This document shows, piece after piece, positions 36,496 through 46,330 of a DNA stretch of 64,000 bases. Location of the stretch: contig NZ_JAINFL010000009.1 of assembly GCF_022458895.1 (NCBI RefSeq), positions 164,222 through 228,221 of the forward strand. Reading direction: 5' to 3'. This DNA comes from Roseihalotalea indica. GTDB taxonomy: Bacteria > Bacteroidota > Bacteroidia > Cytophagales > Cyclobacteriaceae. Below the pieces are notes generated by a model. It had not been told where the DNA came from. It searched no databases and was given only the letters and a program-made list of their open reading frames with translations. Positions within the stretch are counted from its first letter, which is position 1; the number at the start of each line of letters is the position of its first letter. The position numbers and the translations under genes are program-made.

Positions 36496-36539
36496 GCAAA
36501 GAGAGTTATAAATTTCCAGTAATTTCTACGTTAGCAAGT

Positions 36540-36631
36540 GGGAAAGCTTGCTGTTTGAGCGTTAGCGAGTTTCAAACTTTCCTAGATTTTTGTCTACTTT
36601 TCATCGATGGAAAAGTAGAAGCCCGTCCGGC
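36540..36631 (-). repeat. REP-like element copy B (inverted relative to copy A)
   Basis: Read on the minus strand it starts GCCGGACGGGCT, has hairpin TCTACTTTTCCATCGATGA with matching arm (36593-36619), then AAAATCTAGGAAAG, TTTGAAACTCGCTAACGCTC and CAAGCTTTCCC. It matches copy A across about 90 bp with a few substitutions. Confidence 0.8.
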
Positions 36632-36715
36632 TTAAGGACAAATGTTTGAAAACAAGGAAATTCCAAGCTTCACTCATTATAATTTAAACTATAATTAACG
36701 CTAACTAAATTAAAT

Positions 36716-36748
36716 AACCGGAAGTCTACCACAGACCTCCGGTTTTTC
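36716..36748 (+). terminator. Terminator-like hairpin after the NmrA-like gene
   Basis: AACCGGAAGTCT and its near-complement AGACCTCCGGTT enclose a short loop and are followed by T-rich DNA (TTTTTCTC). It lies 220 bp downstream of the stop codon, with the REP copy between. Confidence 0.55.
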
Positions 36749-36803
36749 TCTAACCCTAGCATAACCCTAGTTAATCCGCATGCTACCTCTCATAGAAGCA
36801 ATA

Positions 36804-37817
36804 TCAAGGTGTATACACCATAATCGTTCCCTCTTCTCCAACCACCCAACCCAACTGAGCACTCACCATATGGATACCATATAAGTCAGGACGACTGCTG
36901 GCATTGGTTAGCTGTCGGGCCCAGGTTGTCCCTCCGTCCGTCGTATGATAAATACTACCTTCTTCTCCAACCACCCACCCCTGCAAAGCATCGACAAAGA
37001 AGATGTCATGCCAAATCATACTGTTCGCCTCTGAGTCAATGCGGAATAGCTCCCACGCTGGCGTTCCGTCCTCGGTCATAATGCGGTGTAATATCCGGTT
37101 GCGGTCGCCACAGGCCCAGACTACCGTATCACTTATTGCCTGAATTGCCCGAATGCTCAGGGTGTCGGCAGTAGCTTCGGGTTGCCAGCGGTTGCCATCA
37201 TCGGTGCGGTAAATACTTCCCCGGGCGGTAGTCAGCCAGCCTTGTCCGGTATCTAAGAAATGTACATCCAGAATGGTTTCTTCATTGGCCACCGTAGCGC
37301 TAGTCCAGGTACTTCCACCATCGGTAGTGCGCAGTAGCAATCCCTGCCCCCCGGCGGCCCAGCCTTCTTGGTTAGTCAGCATCTGAATTGTATAGAGCGG
37401 CTGAGCCGTTTGCGTTTGTTCTTCCGGATAGGCTCCGCCCTGCTGAGAGCGAAATACCTGGCCACCCTCTTCCTCTTCGGCTCGTTGCCCGGCAACCCAT
37501 CCGTTCTGCTGGTCTACTAACGATACTGAGTACAGGGTTTCATTGGTCAGCGCAGACGGAGGCAGCAACCAGCTTACGCCACCGCTGGTGGTAGAGAGTA
37601 GGGCACCCTCTTTGCCCACGGCCCAGCCCTCACTATTATTAGCAAAAGAAACATCGTGCAGGGTTATAAAATACGCGTTATCCTGCACTACCCAGTCAAA
37701 CACAGATGCTCCCGGAGGCAGGGTGGGAGGCAAGGGAACAGAAGGGGTATTATCCTGGCAAGAGAAGCACAGGAGAGTAGCCGTCAGCAGAAAAAAGGGT
37801 AGTAGAAAACGTTTCAT
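36804..37817 (-). CDS. YCF48-like lipoprotein (photosystem II assembly-factor fold)
   Basis: 337 residues from ATG 37817 (MKRFLLPFFLL). The lipobox is at Cys20 (LLCFSCQD). It has repeated W-x-V-G-x-x-G-x-I/L-x-x-T-x-x-G-G-x-T-W motifs: GWAVGKEGALLSTTSGG, GWAAGGQGLLLRTTDGGSTW, GWLTTARGSIYRTDDGNRW, GWVVGEEGSIYHTTDGGTTW and GWVVGEEGTIMVY. These form a seven-blade YCF48/BNR-like propeller. In cyanobacteria the fold is a photosystem assembly factor. In non-photosynthetic bacteria the role is unknown, possibly an envelope protein. The frame extends to a TTG at 37889, which would put an unlikely sequence before the lipobox signal. Confidence 0.8.
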   Translation of the reverse strand: MKRFLLPFFLLTATLLCFSCQDNTPSVPLPPTLPPGASVFDWVVQDNAYFITLHDVSFANNSEGWAVGKEGALLSTTSGGVSWLLPPSALTNETLYSVSLVDQQNGWVAGQRAEEEEGGQVFRSQQGGAYPEEQTQTAQPLYTIQMLTNQEGWAAGGQGLLLRTTDGGSTWTSATVANEETILDVHFLDTGQGWLTTARGSIYRTDDGNRWQPEATADTLSIRAIQAISDTVVWACGDRNRILHRIMTEDGTPAWELFRIDSEANSMIWHDIFFVDALQGWVVGEEGSIYHTTDGGTTWARQLTNASSRPDLYGIHMVSAQLGWVVGEEGTIMVYTP

Positions 37818-37960
37818 CCCAGAAAGATAATGATAAAAACCTAAGGCCGGAAAAGCACAGCAAGAGAGAAAATAAGTTTTTCCGGTCAAAAATTCAGATA
37901 AAATAACAAAACGCCTGCAACCTTCTCATGGATATGGGCATCTACCTGGAAAAGACACGC

Positions 37961-38683
37961 ATGAAACTCACCAAACTCGTCCTGACCCTACTGCTGGTAT
38001 ATTTCCTCGCGGGTGCTTTGGCTGCCCAGGAAACTACCCAACGCACTATTGAATCTTTTACCCAGGTGGTAGTATCGGAAGGTATTGATCTGGTGCTGGA
38101 ACAAGGCGACCGTCCTGCGCTGCGTCTGGCCTATACCGGACTGAAACCGGAGGTGATTGTAACGCAGGTATCCGGTAAAAAACTAAAGATCTATCTGGAA
38201 GGTTGCAAACGAGGGTGCGCGGAATCAGCCCAACGGGAGTACCGAGGCTCTAAAGTTATTGCTTACCTCACCTACACGGAGCTTAGAAAGCTGGTGGTGA
38301 TGGGCGACAATGAGGTCATCAATAAAAGCCCGATCCAGGCCAGTAAGTTTATCCTTCGCTCTTACGGTGATAATACCATCACGCTACGTAACGTAGAGGC
38401 CAACCGCTGGAAAGCCGCCCTGTATGGCGATAGCGATCTCTTGGTAGAAAACGGGAAAGTGTCAACCCTGAAAATAAAAGCCTACGGTGATAATACGATC
38501 AATACCCGGCAGGTAACCAGTGGCATCAGCAAGGTTCATTCACTTGGTGACAACAATGTGCAACTACAAGCCCAGGACAGACTGAATGTAACCGTGCTTG
38601 GTGATGCTACCATCCGGTACGACGGGCAACCCTGGGTTGCTAAAAGACTGGTATTAGGCGATCTAAGCCTGCAAGCCCGGTAA
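37961..38683 (+). CDS. Secreted GIN-domain (DUF2807) protein
   Basis: 240 residues from ATG 37961. The signal peptide is MKLTKLVLTLLLVYFLAGAL, then AAQE. The body is a repetitive right-handed beta structure: VVVSEGIDLVLEQGD, LTYTELRKLVVMGDNEV, FILRSYGDNTITLRNV, WKAALYGDSDLLVENG and LKIKAYGDNTI. This matches the 'putative auto-transporter adhesin, head GIN' family PF10988. A start at ATG 37928 adds 11 residues without hydrophobic character. Location is probably extracellular or outer membrane. The role is unknown. Confidence 0.75.
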   Translation: MKLTKLVLTLLLVYFLAGALAAQETTQRTIESFTQVVVSEGIDLVLEQGDRPALRLAYTGLKPEVIVTQVSGKKLKIYLEGCKRGCAESAQREYRGSKVIAYLTYTELRKLVVMGDNEVINKSPIQASKFILRSYGDNTITLRNVEANRWKAALYGDSDLLVENGKVSTLKIKAYGDNTINTRQVTSGISKVHSLGDNNVQLQAQDRLNVTVLGDATIRYDGQPWVAKRLVLGDLSLQAR

Positions 38684-39287
38684 AGGAGTATGGCCCAGAA
38701 GGGGAGAGAGGAGGTTATTAACGACCTGTTAAGGGGATAACGGGTAAGCGGTTGACCGGTGGTTGTATGCATGCGAGTGTGCTAACCTTTTTGCCACTTA
38801 CGAACAAACTTCAACCCGCTATCACTCATCACTCTGCTTTTGATCAGGCACTGGTATAAAAAAGAAAAACCGGGACACTAGTCACCGGCCTTTACTTTAC
38901 AACAACCTGACTGCTGTGTCTACGCAGCAGCCTCAACCTATGTATTTATAACCCTATACAAATCTTTCTACTCTCATGCGTGTGGTTTAACCATCGTAAT
39001 CACCTACCATACAAAGATACGCACCAGTGCCCCCTGGGTAGAGCCTGACTCGACGAATGATGGCGGTAGCTCGTTCAATGACCCAAGGCCGCCGATGAGC
39101 TATAAACGAAAGTGTTTATCCGCATCTTAACCATAGGTGACCCATTTTTGTCGTGCGTTAATAAGAGGAAGCCTTTCCGCTTGATGATGAGATGGATGCA
39201 GGTAGGGGCGGCTTCTTTAGTAAGAACCAATAAAGTTTTAAGAACTGCTTTGAGATTATGTACCTTAGCCTGGCAAGATGATACAGT
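38684..39287. other. Intergenic region before the two-component genes
   Basis: No protein-like frame: two overlapping short ORFs on opposite strands near 39075-39323 show no family pattern. No promoter box was matched with confidence. The stretch separates the GIN-domain gene from the kinase. Confidence 0.45.
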
Positions 39288-40385
39288 ATGTCTCGACTGG
39301 CCCGCATATTTCAGGTAAAGCATTTTCTGCTGTACAATGCCCTATTCTGGTGCATACTGGGAGGGGTAAGCCTGGTGCAAAGCTATACCTATGCCATAGA
39401 AGCCGGAATATCGTTTGATATCCAGGCGATTATCCGCCATCCCATCTCTACCTACTTGTCATTCTGGATTCTAAGTTTTATAGTGTTTGATCTGTTTCTG
39501 GCTACCCGTACACTAAAGCGCTTCTGGTTTTGGGGAGTGCATATGGGAGTGAGTCTGCTGTTCGGCGTAACGCACAAAACCCTTAGCTATGTTAACGGGC
39601 TATTGCTGGAACGGCTGTTTCTGCCTCAGGAAACCAAAACCTGGCGCGAGCTGATTGTGCTTTGGCAGCAAACCTGGCCTGATATTATCTACGGAGCCAT
39701 GCTCTACTTCCTCATCCTCTTCGTTCTCTTTGCCCTGGATTACTGGCACCGTTTCCGCGATGAGCAGGTTATCTCCCTGGAATTGCAAAACCGCTTGGTT
39801 GAATCTCAGCTCAGCAACATGAAGATGCAGATGCAGCCGCACTTCCTGTTCAACGCCCTTAATACCATTGCCATGATGGTACGGAAAAACAGCACTACAG
39901 AAGCTATTACCATGATCAGCAGTCTGAGTGAGATGCTACGCAATAGCCTCAGCCGTAAGCGGCAGCAGTTTATCACCCTGGAAGATGAGCTTCGCCTGAT
40001 CGACCAGTACCTCAACATTGAGAAAGTCCGTTATCAGGATCGGTTGACGGTAGAGCAAAATATTCAACCAGAAGTTTTATCACTGCGAGTGCCCAACCTG
40101 ATTCTGCAACCCATTGTAGAGAATGCCTTCAAGCACGGCATTTCGCAGAGCATGCAGCAGGCCCGGCTCAGCATTTTGGCCCAGGTGGAAAACGGAAAGC
40201 TGGTGATGGAAGTCTTTAATACCGGTAATCAGCTACCCGACGGATGGCACCTTACCCGCCACCAGGGTATTGGCTTGGGCAACACTATTAGCCGCCTGAT
40301 GCAGCTGTACCGGGGTAATTTTAAGTTCCAGATCAATGAGAAAGAAGATGGAGTAGCGGTGCGTATGGTACTGCCAATAGACTAA
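39288..40385 (+). CDS. LytS-type sensor histidine kinase
   Basis: 365 residues. Four TM segments (about 13-31, 53-72, 80-98 and 132-150) are followed by a His_kinase (PF06580) domain. The phosphoacceptor is His185 in MQMQPHFLFNALNTI, and the HATPase region holds LILQPIVENAFKHG and GIGLGNTISRL. It has no classical periplasmic sensor domain, so sensing is probably in the membrane. It is followed 9 bp later by the LytTR regulator. Together they resemble LytS/LytT or AlgZ/AlgR-like pairs, which here probably govern the neighbouring permease genes; that last point is inference from position. Confidence 0.9.
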   Translation: MSRLARIFQVKHFLLYNALFWCILGGVSLVQSYTYAIEAGISFDIQAIIRHPISTYLSFWILSFIVFDLFLATRTLKRFWFWGVHMGVSLLFGVTHKTLSYVNGLLLERLFLPQETKTWRELIVLWQQTWPDIIYGAMLYFLILFVLFALDYWHRFRDEQVISLELQNRLVESQLSNMKMQMQPHFLFNALNTIAMMVRKNSTTEAITMISSLSEMLRNSLSRKRQQFITLEDELRLIDQYLNIEKVRYQDRLTVEQNIQPEVLSLRVPNLILQPIVENAFKHGISQSMQQARLSILAQVENGKLVMEVFNTGNQLPDGWHLTRHQGIGLGNTISRLMQLYRGNFKFQINEKEDGVAVRMVLPID

Positions 40386-40394
40386 CGAACGCTT

Positions 40395-41183
40395 ATGGAT
40401 AAAATCAAAACCATTATTGTAGACGATGAACGGGAAGCCCGGGAAGGTGTAGCACTGTTACTGGAGAATGATGAAGCTATTGAGATTGCCGCCGTTTGTG
40501 CCAATGGCGTAGAAGCTATCCAGGCCATCCGGGAATACCACCCCAACCTACTCTTTCTGGATATTCAGATGCCCCAGGTGAATGGGTTTGAGGTGCTGAA
40601 CAGTGTTTCGGACGAATATCTCCCCGCCGTCATTTTTACCACCGCTTACGATGAATACACGCTAAAAGCCTTCGAGGTACACGCCATCGATTACCTGCTA
40701 AAACCCTTTACGGACGATCGTTTCTACGCGGCCCTGGCCCACGCCAAGCAACTCATCCGGCAAAAGCAGCAGGCCAAACCAGTACAATCGCTGGTGCAAT
40801 CGCAAATGAAAGCCGGTCAGCCGAGCGAACTGATTAGGTCAGAAGGCTCCCAATCAGATACTTTGGTAGTAAAGGTTGATGGGCGAGTTCATTTTATCCC
40901 TCACCGCGACATTATCTGGGTAGAAGCGTACGACTACTATGTGAAGATTCATGTGAAGGATAGGTTCTACCTGATCCGTGATAGCCTGAAGCGTATGGAG
41001 CAGCGATTGCCCCATCCGCCCTTCGTGCGGGTACATAAATCCAGCATGATTAATCGGCAGTACTTACAGGAGATTGCTCCCCAGAGTGGCAGCGGCGAAT
41101 ACCTGCTCACCCTCACCCACGGCGAACAGATCAAAAGCAGCCGAAGCTACCGCGATCAAATCAAAGCCCTCATGCCTTCCTGA
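40395..41183 (+). CDS. LytTR-family response regulator
   Basis: 262 residues. The receiver has the acidic pocket VDDE (residues 9-12), phosphoacceptor Asp56 in LFLDIQMP, a Thr in FTTAYDEYTL and Lys in LLKPF. The C-terminal LytTR DNA-binding domain covers about 155-258 (IIWVEAYDYYVKIHVKD, then FVRVHKSSMINRQYL and LTLTHGEQIKSSRSY). It likely binds direct repeats upstream of target genes as a phosphorylated dimer. It is cotranscribed with the kinase and ends 156 bp before the first permease. Confidence 0.92.
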   Translation: MDKIKTIIVDDEREAREGVALLLENDEAIEIAAVCANGVEAIQAIREYHPNLLFLDIQMPQVNGFEVLNSVSDEYLPAVIFTTAYDEYTLKAFEVHAIDYLLKPFTDDRFYAALAHAKQLIRQKQQAKPVQSLVQSQMKAGQPSELIRSEGSQSDTLVVKVDGRVHFIPHRDIIWVEAYDYYVKIHVKDRFYLIRDSLKRMEQRLPHPPFVRVHKSSMINRQYLQEIAPQSGSGEYLLTLTHGEQIKSSRSYRDQIKALMPS

Positions 41184-41252
41184 TGTATTGACTGCACCCA
41201 AGCTGCAACTTACTGCAAAATGATTGGGAAGTTGAAGGAAAAGCAGGAATTT

Positions 41253-41339
41253 CATGATGAATGAGGGATGAAGAACGAATAATGATTAATAAAGCCCCGT
41301 CATCTATCATTCATCCTTACTCACTAGTCACTACTCATT
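41253..41339. repeat. Inverted repeat before permease 1
   Basis: ATGAGGGATGAA and related words (41259-41287) and TTCATCCTTACTCAC (41309-41323) form an imperfect stem. The right half continues to the ATG at 41340. The sequence is a low-complexity run of short ATGA/TCAT-type words, unlike the gaps further downstream. Confidence 0.5.
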
Positions 41340-43781
41340 ATGGTAAAAAATTACCTCATCATTGCCTGGAGAAACCTGCTGAAAAACAAGGCGTTATCGT
41401 TCATGATGATGTTAGGGTTAACCCTGGGGATGGCAGCATTCACCATCATTATGATGTACGTGCATTTTGAGGAAAGCTACGATCAGTTCCATAAACATGC
41501 GGCCGATATTTATCGGGTTCCTCTGGTAGTAGGAAAGGGAGATGGGCAAAATATAGTGCCTAGAAATTTTTCAGGAGCCGGGCCAGACCTGAAAGAAGCA
41601 TTTCCTGAAGTGCTGGAATACACCCGGTTACGGGGAGTAGACGGCACCGTAGCTTTTCTGTATCAACCTAATCAGAGCGGTGAACCCGTGGTGTTCAATG
41701 AAGCCAAAATTTACTTTGCTGAGCCTTCTGTTTTCAATGTTTTTGATATCACTTTGCTGGAAGGTGACGCGGTAACTGCACTTTCTGAGCCTAATACTTT
41801 ATTATTATCTGAGTCAGCAGCTCAAAGGTATTTTGGAAATCAGGAAGTTCAGGGAAAAGAACTTGTCGCCCGCGAGTATGGGCTTCACCTGCCGGTAAAG
41901 GTAGTCGGGGTCTTTAAGGATTTTCCAGACAACTCCCATTTCAAACCTGACTTTCTCTGGTCATATGCCTCGCAGTATCCCTATCAGCCTTATGCGGAGC
42001 ATGACTGGCAACAGGCAGCATTGTGGTATACCTACGTGTTGCTGGCACCGGGTACTGATGTACAAGCCCTAACCCGTAAATTTCCAGACTTTCTGGCAAC
42101 TCGCACCGCTCCCGAAGCTCACATTACCAACCTGGAGTTGCAGGCTCTTACAGATATTCATTTGCACTCGAATATGGTGCAGGAATTAGAGGTAAACGGT
42201 AATGGCAATGCAATTTACTTTTTGTGGGCTATTGCGTTAGTTGTTATCGTTATTGCCTGGGTTAATTATATTAACCTGACCATGGTGCGCTCGGCCGAAC
42301 GAGCACAGGAAGTAGGAGTACGTAAAACATCCGGAGCTACGTATCGGCAACTTATTCAACAGTTTGTTTTAGAATCGCTGCTCATTAATACCCTGAGTCT
42401 GGTTCTGGCTATTGGCATCGTATACTTAACAATACCTTATTTCTCCCGCTTATCTGGGGCACCATTATCAATGCATTTCAGTACGGAAGTCATTAAGCTA
42501 CTAGCTGGGATTTTTGTATCGGGCACACTATTATCTTCGCTCTATCCAGCCTGGATATTATCTTCTTTACAACCTGCTCATGCTGTAAAAGGAAATACAC
42601 TTCAAAAAAAGAATTCGGGAGTGATATTTCGAAAAACACTAGTCACCTTTCAGTTTGCGGCATCTATTATACTGATGGCTGGCACCTTTATCGTGTTTCA
42701 ACAACTTCAGTATCTGCAAAATCAGGACCTGGGCATGGACATTAATCAGGTGCTGGTCATCCGTACCCCGGATGTAGTCACCGACTCTACGGTTCATCAA
42801 GACTTTGAATTTTTCAGACAACAGCTAGAGCAACAAGCATCCATCAGCCAGGTAGCCGCTACAACCAGCATACCCGGCCGTATGGATAACCTCATCAATG
42901 GTGGGCTAAGACAACAGAATGCAGAGAAAGATCAGGGGATTAACTTCTATTTCATACAGGTAGATCATCAGTTAATTCCGGCTCTGAACTTTAATTTTTT
43001 AGCAGGTGGGAATTTTACCCCCATCCACTCAACTAATCATCAGGGCTTAATTCTGAACCAGGAAGCTCTGCAAGCCCTGGGGTTTCCTAACGCTGAAAGT
43101 GCTATCGGCGAGAAGCTTTCTTCGTTTTCCTGGCAAGGCTCGCATCCGGTGATTGGAGTGGTAGAAAATTTTCATCAGGAGTCGCTCAAAAATCAGGATT
43201 ATCCTATTGTAATGTTCTATAATAACACTATTAGAAGCAGTGGTTACTACTGCGTAAAAATACAAGGCGAGCACGTTGCGATGGACAAAATGCTCGCCAC
43301 GATAGAAAATGCCTGGCAGACAGCGTTTCCTGATAATCCATTTGATTATTTCTTTCTGGATACCTATTACAACAATCTGTACCAGGCCGACTATCGTTTC
43401 CAGCGGGTATTTGGCTTATTCACGTTTCTGGCCATTTTTATCGCCTGTTTAGGATTGCTGGCTCTGTCAGCCTATACCGTGCTGCAACGTTCCAAAGAGA
43501 TAGGTGTGCGAAAGGTATTAGGAGCTTCTGTAGGCAGTATTCTAATGCTGCTTTCCAAAGAATATATTAAACTGATCCTGATAGCCTTTGCAGTGGCCAT
43601 TCCACTTACCAATTATTTCATGCGGGAGTGGCTGGATACTTTTGCTTTCCGGATTTCTATACACTGGTGGCTATTTGCTCTGCCGGGCATGATGGTATTG
43701 TTTATTGCCCTGCTGTCGGTTAGTAGCCAAAGCTGGAAAGCCGCCCGAAGAAACCCGGTGGATAGCTTGAGATATGAATGA
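41340..43781 (+). CDS. FtsX/MacB-like ABC permease 1 of 6
   Basis: 813 residues with the double-half layout: one TM segment near the N-terminus (about 20-41), a periplasmic MacB_PCD-like domain, three TM segments with an FtsX domain, then the same pattern again (eight TM in all). The two cytosolic loops that contact the ATPase read EVGVRKTSGATYRQL (about residue 323) and EIGVRKVLGASVGSI (about 719). The end is R-x-N-P-V-D-S-L-R-Y-E. This protein is most like permease 2 at the start (YVHFEESYDQFHKHAADIYRV). Such proteins use ATP-driven motion to work on envelope substrates, including lipoproteins, peptides or toxins. It is the first after the regulator pair. Confidence 0.9.
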   Translation: MVKNYLIIAWRNLLKNKALSFMMMLGLTLGMAAFTIIMMYVHFEESYDQFHKHAADIYRVPLVVGKGDGQNIVPRNFSGAGPDLKEAFPEVLEYTRLRGVDGTVAFLYQPNQSGEPVVFNEAKIYFAEPSVFNVFDITLLEGDAVTALSEPNTLLLSESAAQRYFGNQEVQGKELVAREYGLHLPVKVVGVFKDFPDNSHFKPDFLWSYASQYPYQPYAEHDWQQAALWYTYVLLAPGTDVQALTRKFPDFLATRTAPEAHITNLELQALTDIHLHSNMVQELEVNGNGNAIYFLWAIALVVIVIAWVNYINLTMVRSAERAQEVGVRKTSGATYRQLIQQFVLESLLINTLSLVLAIGIVYLTIPYFSRLSGAPLSMHFSTEVIKLLAGIFVSGTLLSSLYPAWILSSLQPAHAVKGNTLQKKNSGVIFRKTLVTFQFAASIILMAGTFIVFQQLQYLQNQDLGMDINQVLVIRTPDVVTDSTVHQDFEFFRQQLEQQASISQVAATTSIPGRMDNLINGGLRQQNAEKDQGINFYFIQVDHQLIPALNFNFLAGGNFTPIHSTNHQGLILNQEALQALGFPNAESAIGEKLSSFSWQGSHPVIGVVENFHQESLKNQDYPIVMFYNNTIRSSGYYCVKIQGEHVAMDKMLATIENAWQTAFPDNPFDYFFLDTYYNNLYQADYRFQRVFGLFTFLAIFIACLGLLALSAYTVLQRSKEIGVRKVLGASVGSILMLLSKEYIKLILIAFAVAIPLTNYFMREWLDTFAFRISIHWWLFALPGMMVLFIALLSVSSQSWKAARRNPVDSLRYE

Positions 43782-43786
43782 ATCTG

Positions 43787-43848
43787 GCGAGGAGCCTGGG
43801 GCGGGGAGCAAGGAGTATGCCCCACTCCAGGCTCCTTGCCCCAAGCTT
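43787..43848. repeat. Intergenic inverted repeat between permeases 1 and 2
   Basis: GGAGCCTGG (43791-43799) and CCAGGCTCC (43827-43835) form a perfect 9-bp stem. GGAGT/ACTCC adds an inner pair. The right arm CCAAGCTT ends about 8 nt before the ATG at 43856. Confidence 0.65.
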
Positions 43849-43855
43849 AAAAACT

Positions 43856-46327
43856 ATGATTAAGAACTATTGGAAAACGGCCCGGCGGCATTTACTGAAG
43901 AACCGGTTTTACTCACTAATCAATATTACAGGGTTAGCGTTGGGTATGGCGGCCTGCCTGTTTATTTTTCAGTACGTTCATTTTGAGTTAAGCTACGATC
44001 AGTTTCATCAGCACGCTTCCGAGATCTACCGGGTTCCGTTTGACTGGGGCGATACCGACGATCAGGGGAATAAAAATAACATTTATGCTTCCAATGTACC
44101 GGCATTCGGGCCCGCCGCCCAGGCGGAAATCCTGGAAGTAACTGACTATACCCGCCTATTCCATGTACTTGCTTTTACCCATGCCTGTGTGTTGAACTAC
44201 GAGCGAGCTGATGGGCAGACCGTCCGTTTTCAGGAAGAAAAAGGATTTTTTGCTGATTCTTCGTTCTTCAGTATGTTCTCTTTCCCGCTGCTGTATGGGA
44301 ATCCGGCTAATGCGCTGGCAGCTCCTAACAGCATGGTGCTAACTACTACTTTGGCTGAAAAATACTTCGGAAAAAACTGGGAAAACGATGCGCCGCTGGG
44401 CAAAATAATTTACGTGACTGGCCCCCGACATGGAAGTTATACGGTGACGGGCATTATGGCGGATATGCCGGAAAACTCCCACCTTCCGCTGGACTTCCTG
44501 CTTTCCTTTGCCTCACTGGGAAACGGTGGGGCGGCCAATAGCTGGGTGTGGAGTCAGTGCTATACCTACCTTCAATTGGCTCCGCAAGCTGAACCTGCGG
44601 TCGTAGAAGGCAAAATCGCCGATTTGATCGACAAGTACTATGCTGACCTGTCCGATCATCCCGAGATTTTTCTCCAACCCCTTACCTCCATCCATCTGGA
44701 CTCCGAATTACGTTACGAGGCCGGTGTGAATGGCTCGCGCACCACGGTGTATTTCTTATCGATCATAGGCGTTTTTATCCTTATTATCGGTTGGATCAAC
44801 TACCTGAATCTGACCTTGGCAAAGTCGGCCGACCGCAGTAAAGAAGTAGGAGTGCGGAAAGTAATGGGGACCAGCCGAAAGCATCTATTAGCCCAGTTTA
44901 TCCTGGAATCACTATTGATCAACTTGCTCTCGGCCCTGCTGGCATTGGGGTTGGTCATTGCCCTTCAGCCGGTCATTACCAGCTACCTGGGATGGCGCAT
45001 GCCTGAAGCTGGATTCTTTTCACTATTGCAATCTCCGGTATATGGTATTCCGTATCCGTTCGTCTGGCTGTTTCTGGCAGGAAGCATCCTCAGTGCCTTA
45101 TACCCGGCCTTTGCCACCGCGAATGCTACATCAACCGCCACCCAAAAGCTGAGTCAAAGGTTCCCTCGCCAAGGTATTGCTTTTAGAAAAATACTGGTGA
45201 TCTCCCAGTTTACTGCTTCAGCGGTCCTCATCTTTGGTAGTCTGATCGTGAGCCGTCAGCTTTCCTATATGCAGCAAAAAGATCTGGGTATGAATATCGA
45301 TCAGGTATTGGTTCTGAAATCCTCCAGCCAGAGCGATAGCAGTTACCGGGCGGGTCTAACCTACTTTAAGAATCAAACCCAAACACTCTCTTCCATTGAA
45401 GAAGTAGCGACGACCACGTTTATACCCGGGCGAGAAATCACGTATAACCGAGGCGTACGACGTTATGATGGAGAAATCCAGCGAGGGAGCAACTTTTTTG
45501 TGGTGCACACCGACCAGCACTTTGCTTCTACTTTGAAGCTTGAATTGGTAGCGGGTCGGAATTTCTCCGAAGACTTTACCACAGATGCCACCGAAGCGGC
45601 TATTCTGAATGAAGCAGCCATCCACATGCTGGGCTATGATACTCCCGAGCAGGCATTACACCAGAAGATCAGGATTTTGGAACGAGGCGATCCCGTACTG
45701 GAGATTGTGGGAGTATTAAAAAATTACCACCAGAAGTCGTTACAGCAGGCTCATGAGTCTATTGTTCTGCGTTATGATCCGGTCAGTGTTGGGTATCTGG
45801 CACTTCGAATCAAACCGGAAGGAGATATGCACCATATGATGCAGCAGGCGCAGGATACCTGGAAAGAAGCGTTTCCCAGTAGTCCGTTTACCTATTTCTT
45901 TCTCGATGATTTTTTCAACCAGCAATACCTGGCCGAACGCCAATTCAACAAAGTATTTAGTGCCTTCACCGGCCTGGCTATTCTCATTGCCAGCTTCGGG
46001 CTTTTCGGCTTAGCCTCTTACACCGCAGTGCAGCGCACCAAAGAGATTGGCATACGCAAAGTACTGGGGGCTTCGGTTAGCAGCATTCTGATACTACTTT
46101 CTCAGGAATATATTAAACTGACGATGATTGCTTTTGTCATTGCCATGCCCGTGGCTAACTATTTCTTCACCGGCTGGCTCGACCATTTCGTCCACCGCAC
46201 CTCTGTGCCCTGGTGGATATTCGCCATGCCCGGATTATTGGTGTTACTAATTGCCCTACTCTCCGTCGGAGGACATACGGTGAAAGCCGCCAGGCAAAAC
46301 CCGGTGGATAGTTTGAGATATGAATAA
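43856..46327 (+). CDS. FtsX/MacB-like ABC permease 2 of 6
   Basis: 823 residues from the ATG at 43856 (MIKNYW); the upstream open frame (to 43778) only spans the intergenic hairpin. Same eight-TM, two-PCD arrangement as permease 1, to which its start is nearly identical in pattern (GLALGMAA, YVHFELSYDQFHQHASEIYRV). ATPase-contact loops are EVGVRKVMGTSRKHL and EIGIRKVLGASVSSI. The C-terminus is KAARQNPVDSLRYE. It is separated from permease 1 by 74 bp containing the inverted repeat. Confidence 0.9.
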   Translation: MIKNYWKTARRHLLKNRFYSLINITGLALGMAACLFIFQYVHFELSYDQFHQHASEIYRVPFDWGDTDDQGNKNNIYASNVPAFGPAAQAEILEVTDYTRLFHVLAFTHACVLNYERADGQTVRFQEEKGFFADSSFFSMFSFPLLYGNPANALAAPNSMVLTTTLAEKYFGKNWENDAPLGKIIYVTGPRHGSYTVTGIMADMPENSHLPLDFLLSFASLGNGGAANSWVWSQCYTYLQLAPQAEPAVVEGKIADLIDKYYADLSDHPEIFLQPLTSIHLDSELRYEAGVNGSRTTVYFLSIIGVFILIIGWINYLNLTLAKSADRSKEVGVRKVMGTSRKHLLAQFILESLLINLLSALLALGLVIALQPVITSYLGWRMPEAGFFSLLQSPVYGIPYPFVWLFLAGSILSALYPAFATANATSTATQKLSQRFPRQGIAFRKILVISQFTASAVLIFGSLIVSRQLSYMQQKDLGMNIDQVLVLKSSSQSDSSYRAGLTYFKNQTQTLSSIEEVATTTFIPGREITYNRGVRRYDGEIQRGSNFFVVHTDQHFASTLKLELVAGRNFSEDFTTDATEAAILNEAAIHMLGYDTPEQALHQKIRILERGDPVLEIVGVLKNYHQKSLQQAHESIVLRYDPVSVGYLALRIKPEGDMHHMMQQAQDTWKEAFPSSPFTYFFLDDFFNQQYLAERQFNKVFSAFTGLAILIASFGLFGLASYTAVQRTKEIGIRKVLGASVSSILILLSQEYIKLTMIAFVIAMPVANYFFTGWLDHFVHRTSVPWWIFAMPGLLVLLIALLSVGGHTVKAARQNPVDSLRYE

Positions 46328-46330
46328 TTC

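Noticed and set aside
39075..39323. Opposite-strand short ORFs before the kinase gene
   Set aside because: No recognisable family, no start context, and they overlap each other and the kinase start.
43778..43855. Upstream extensions of permeases 2 and 3 into the intergenic hairpins
   Set aside because: The extra residues are hairpin sequence; all six paralogues begin at M-[IV]-[KR]-N-Y.
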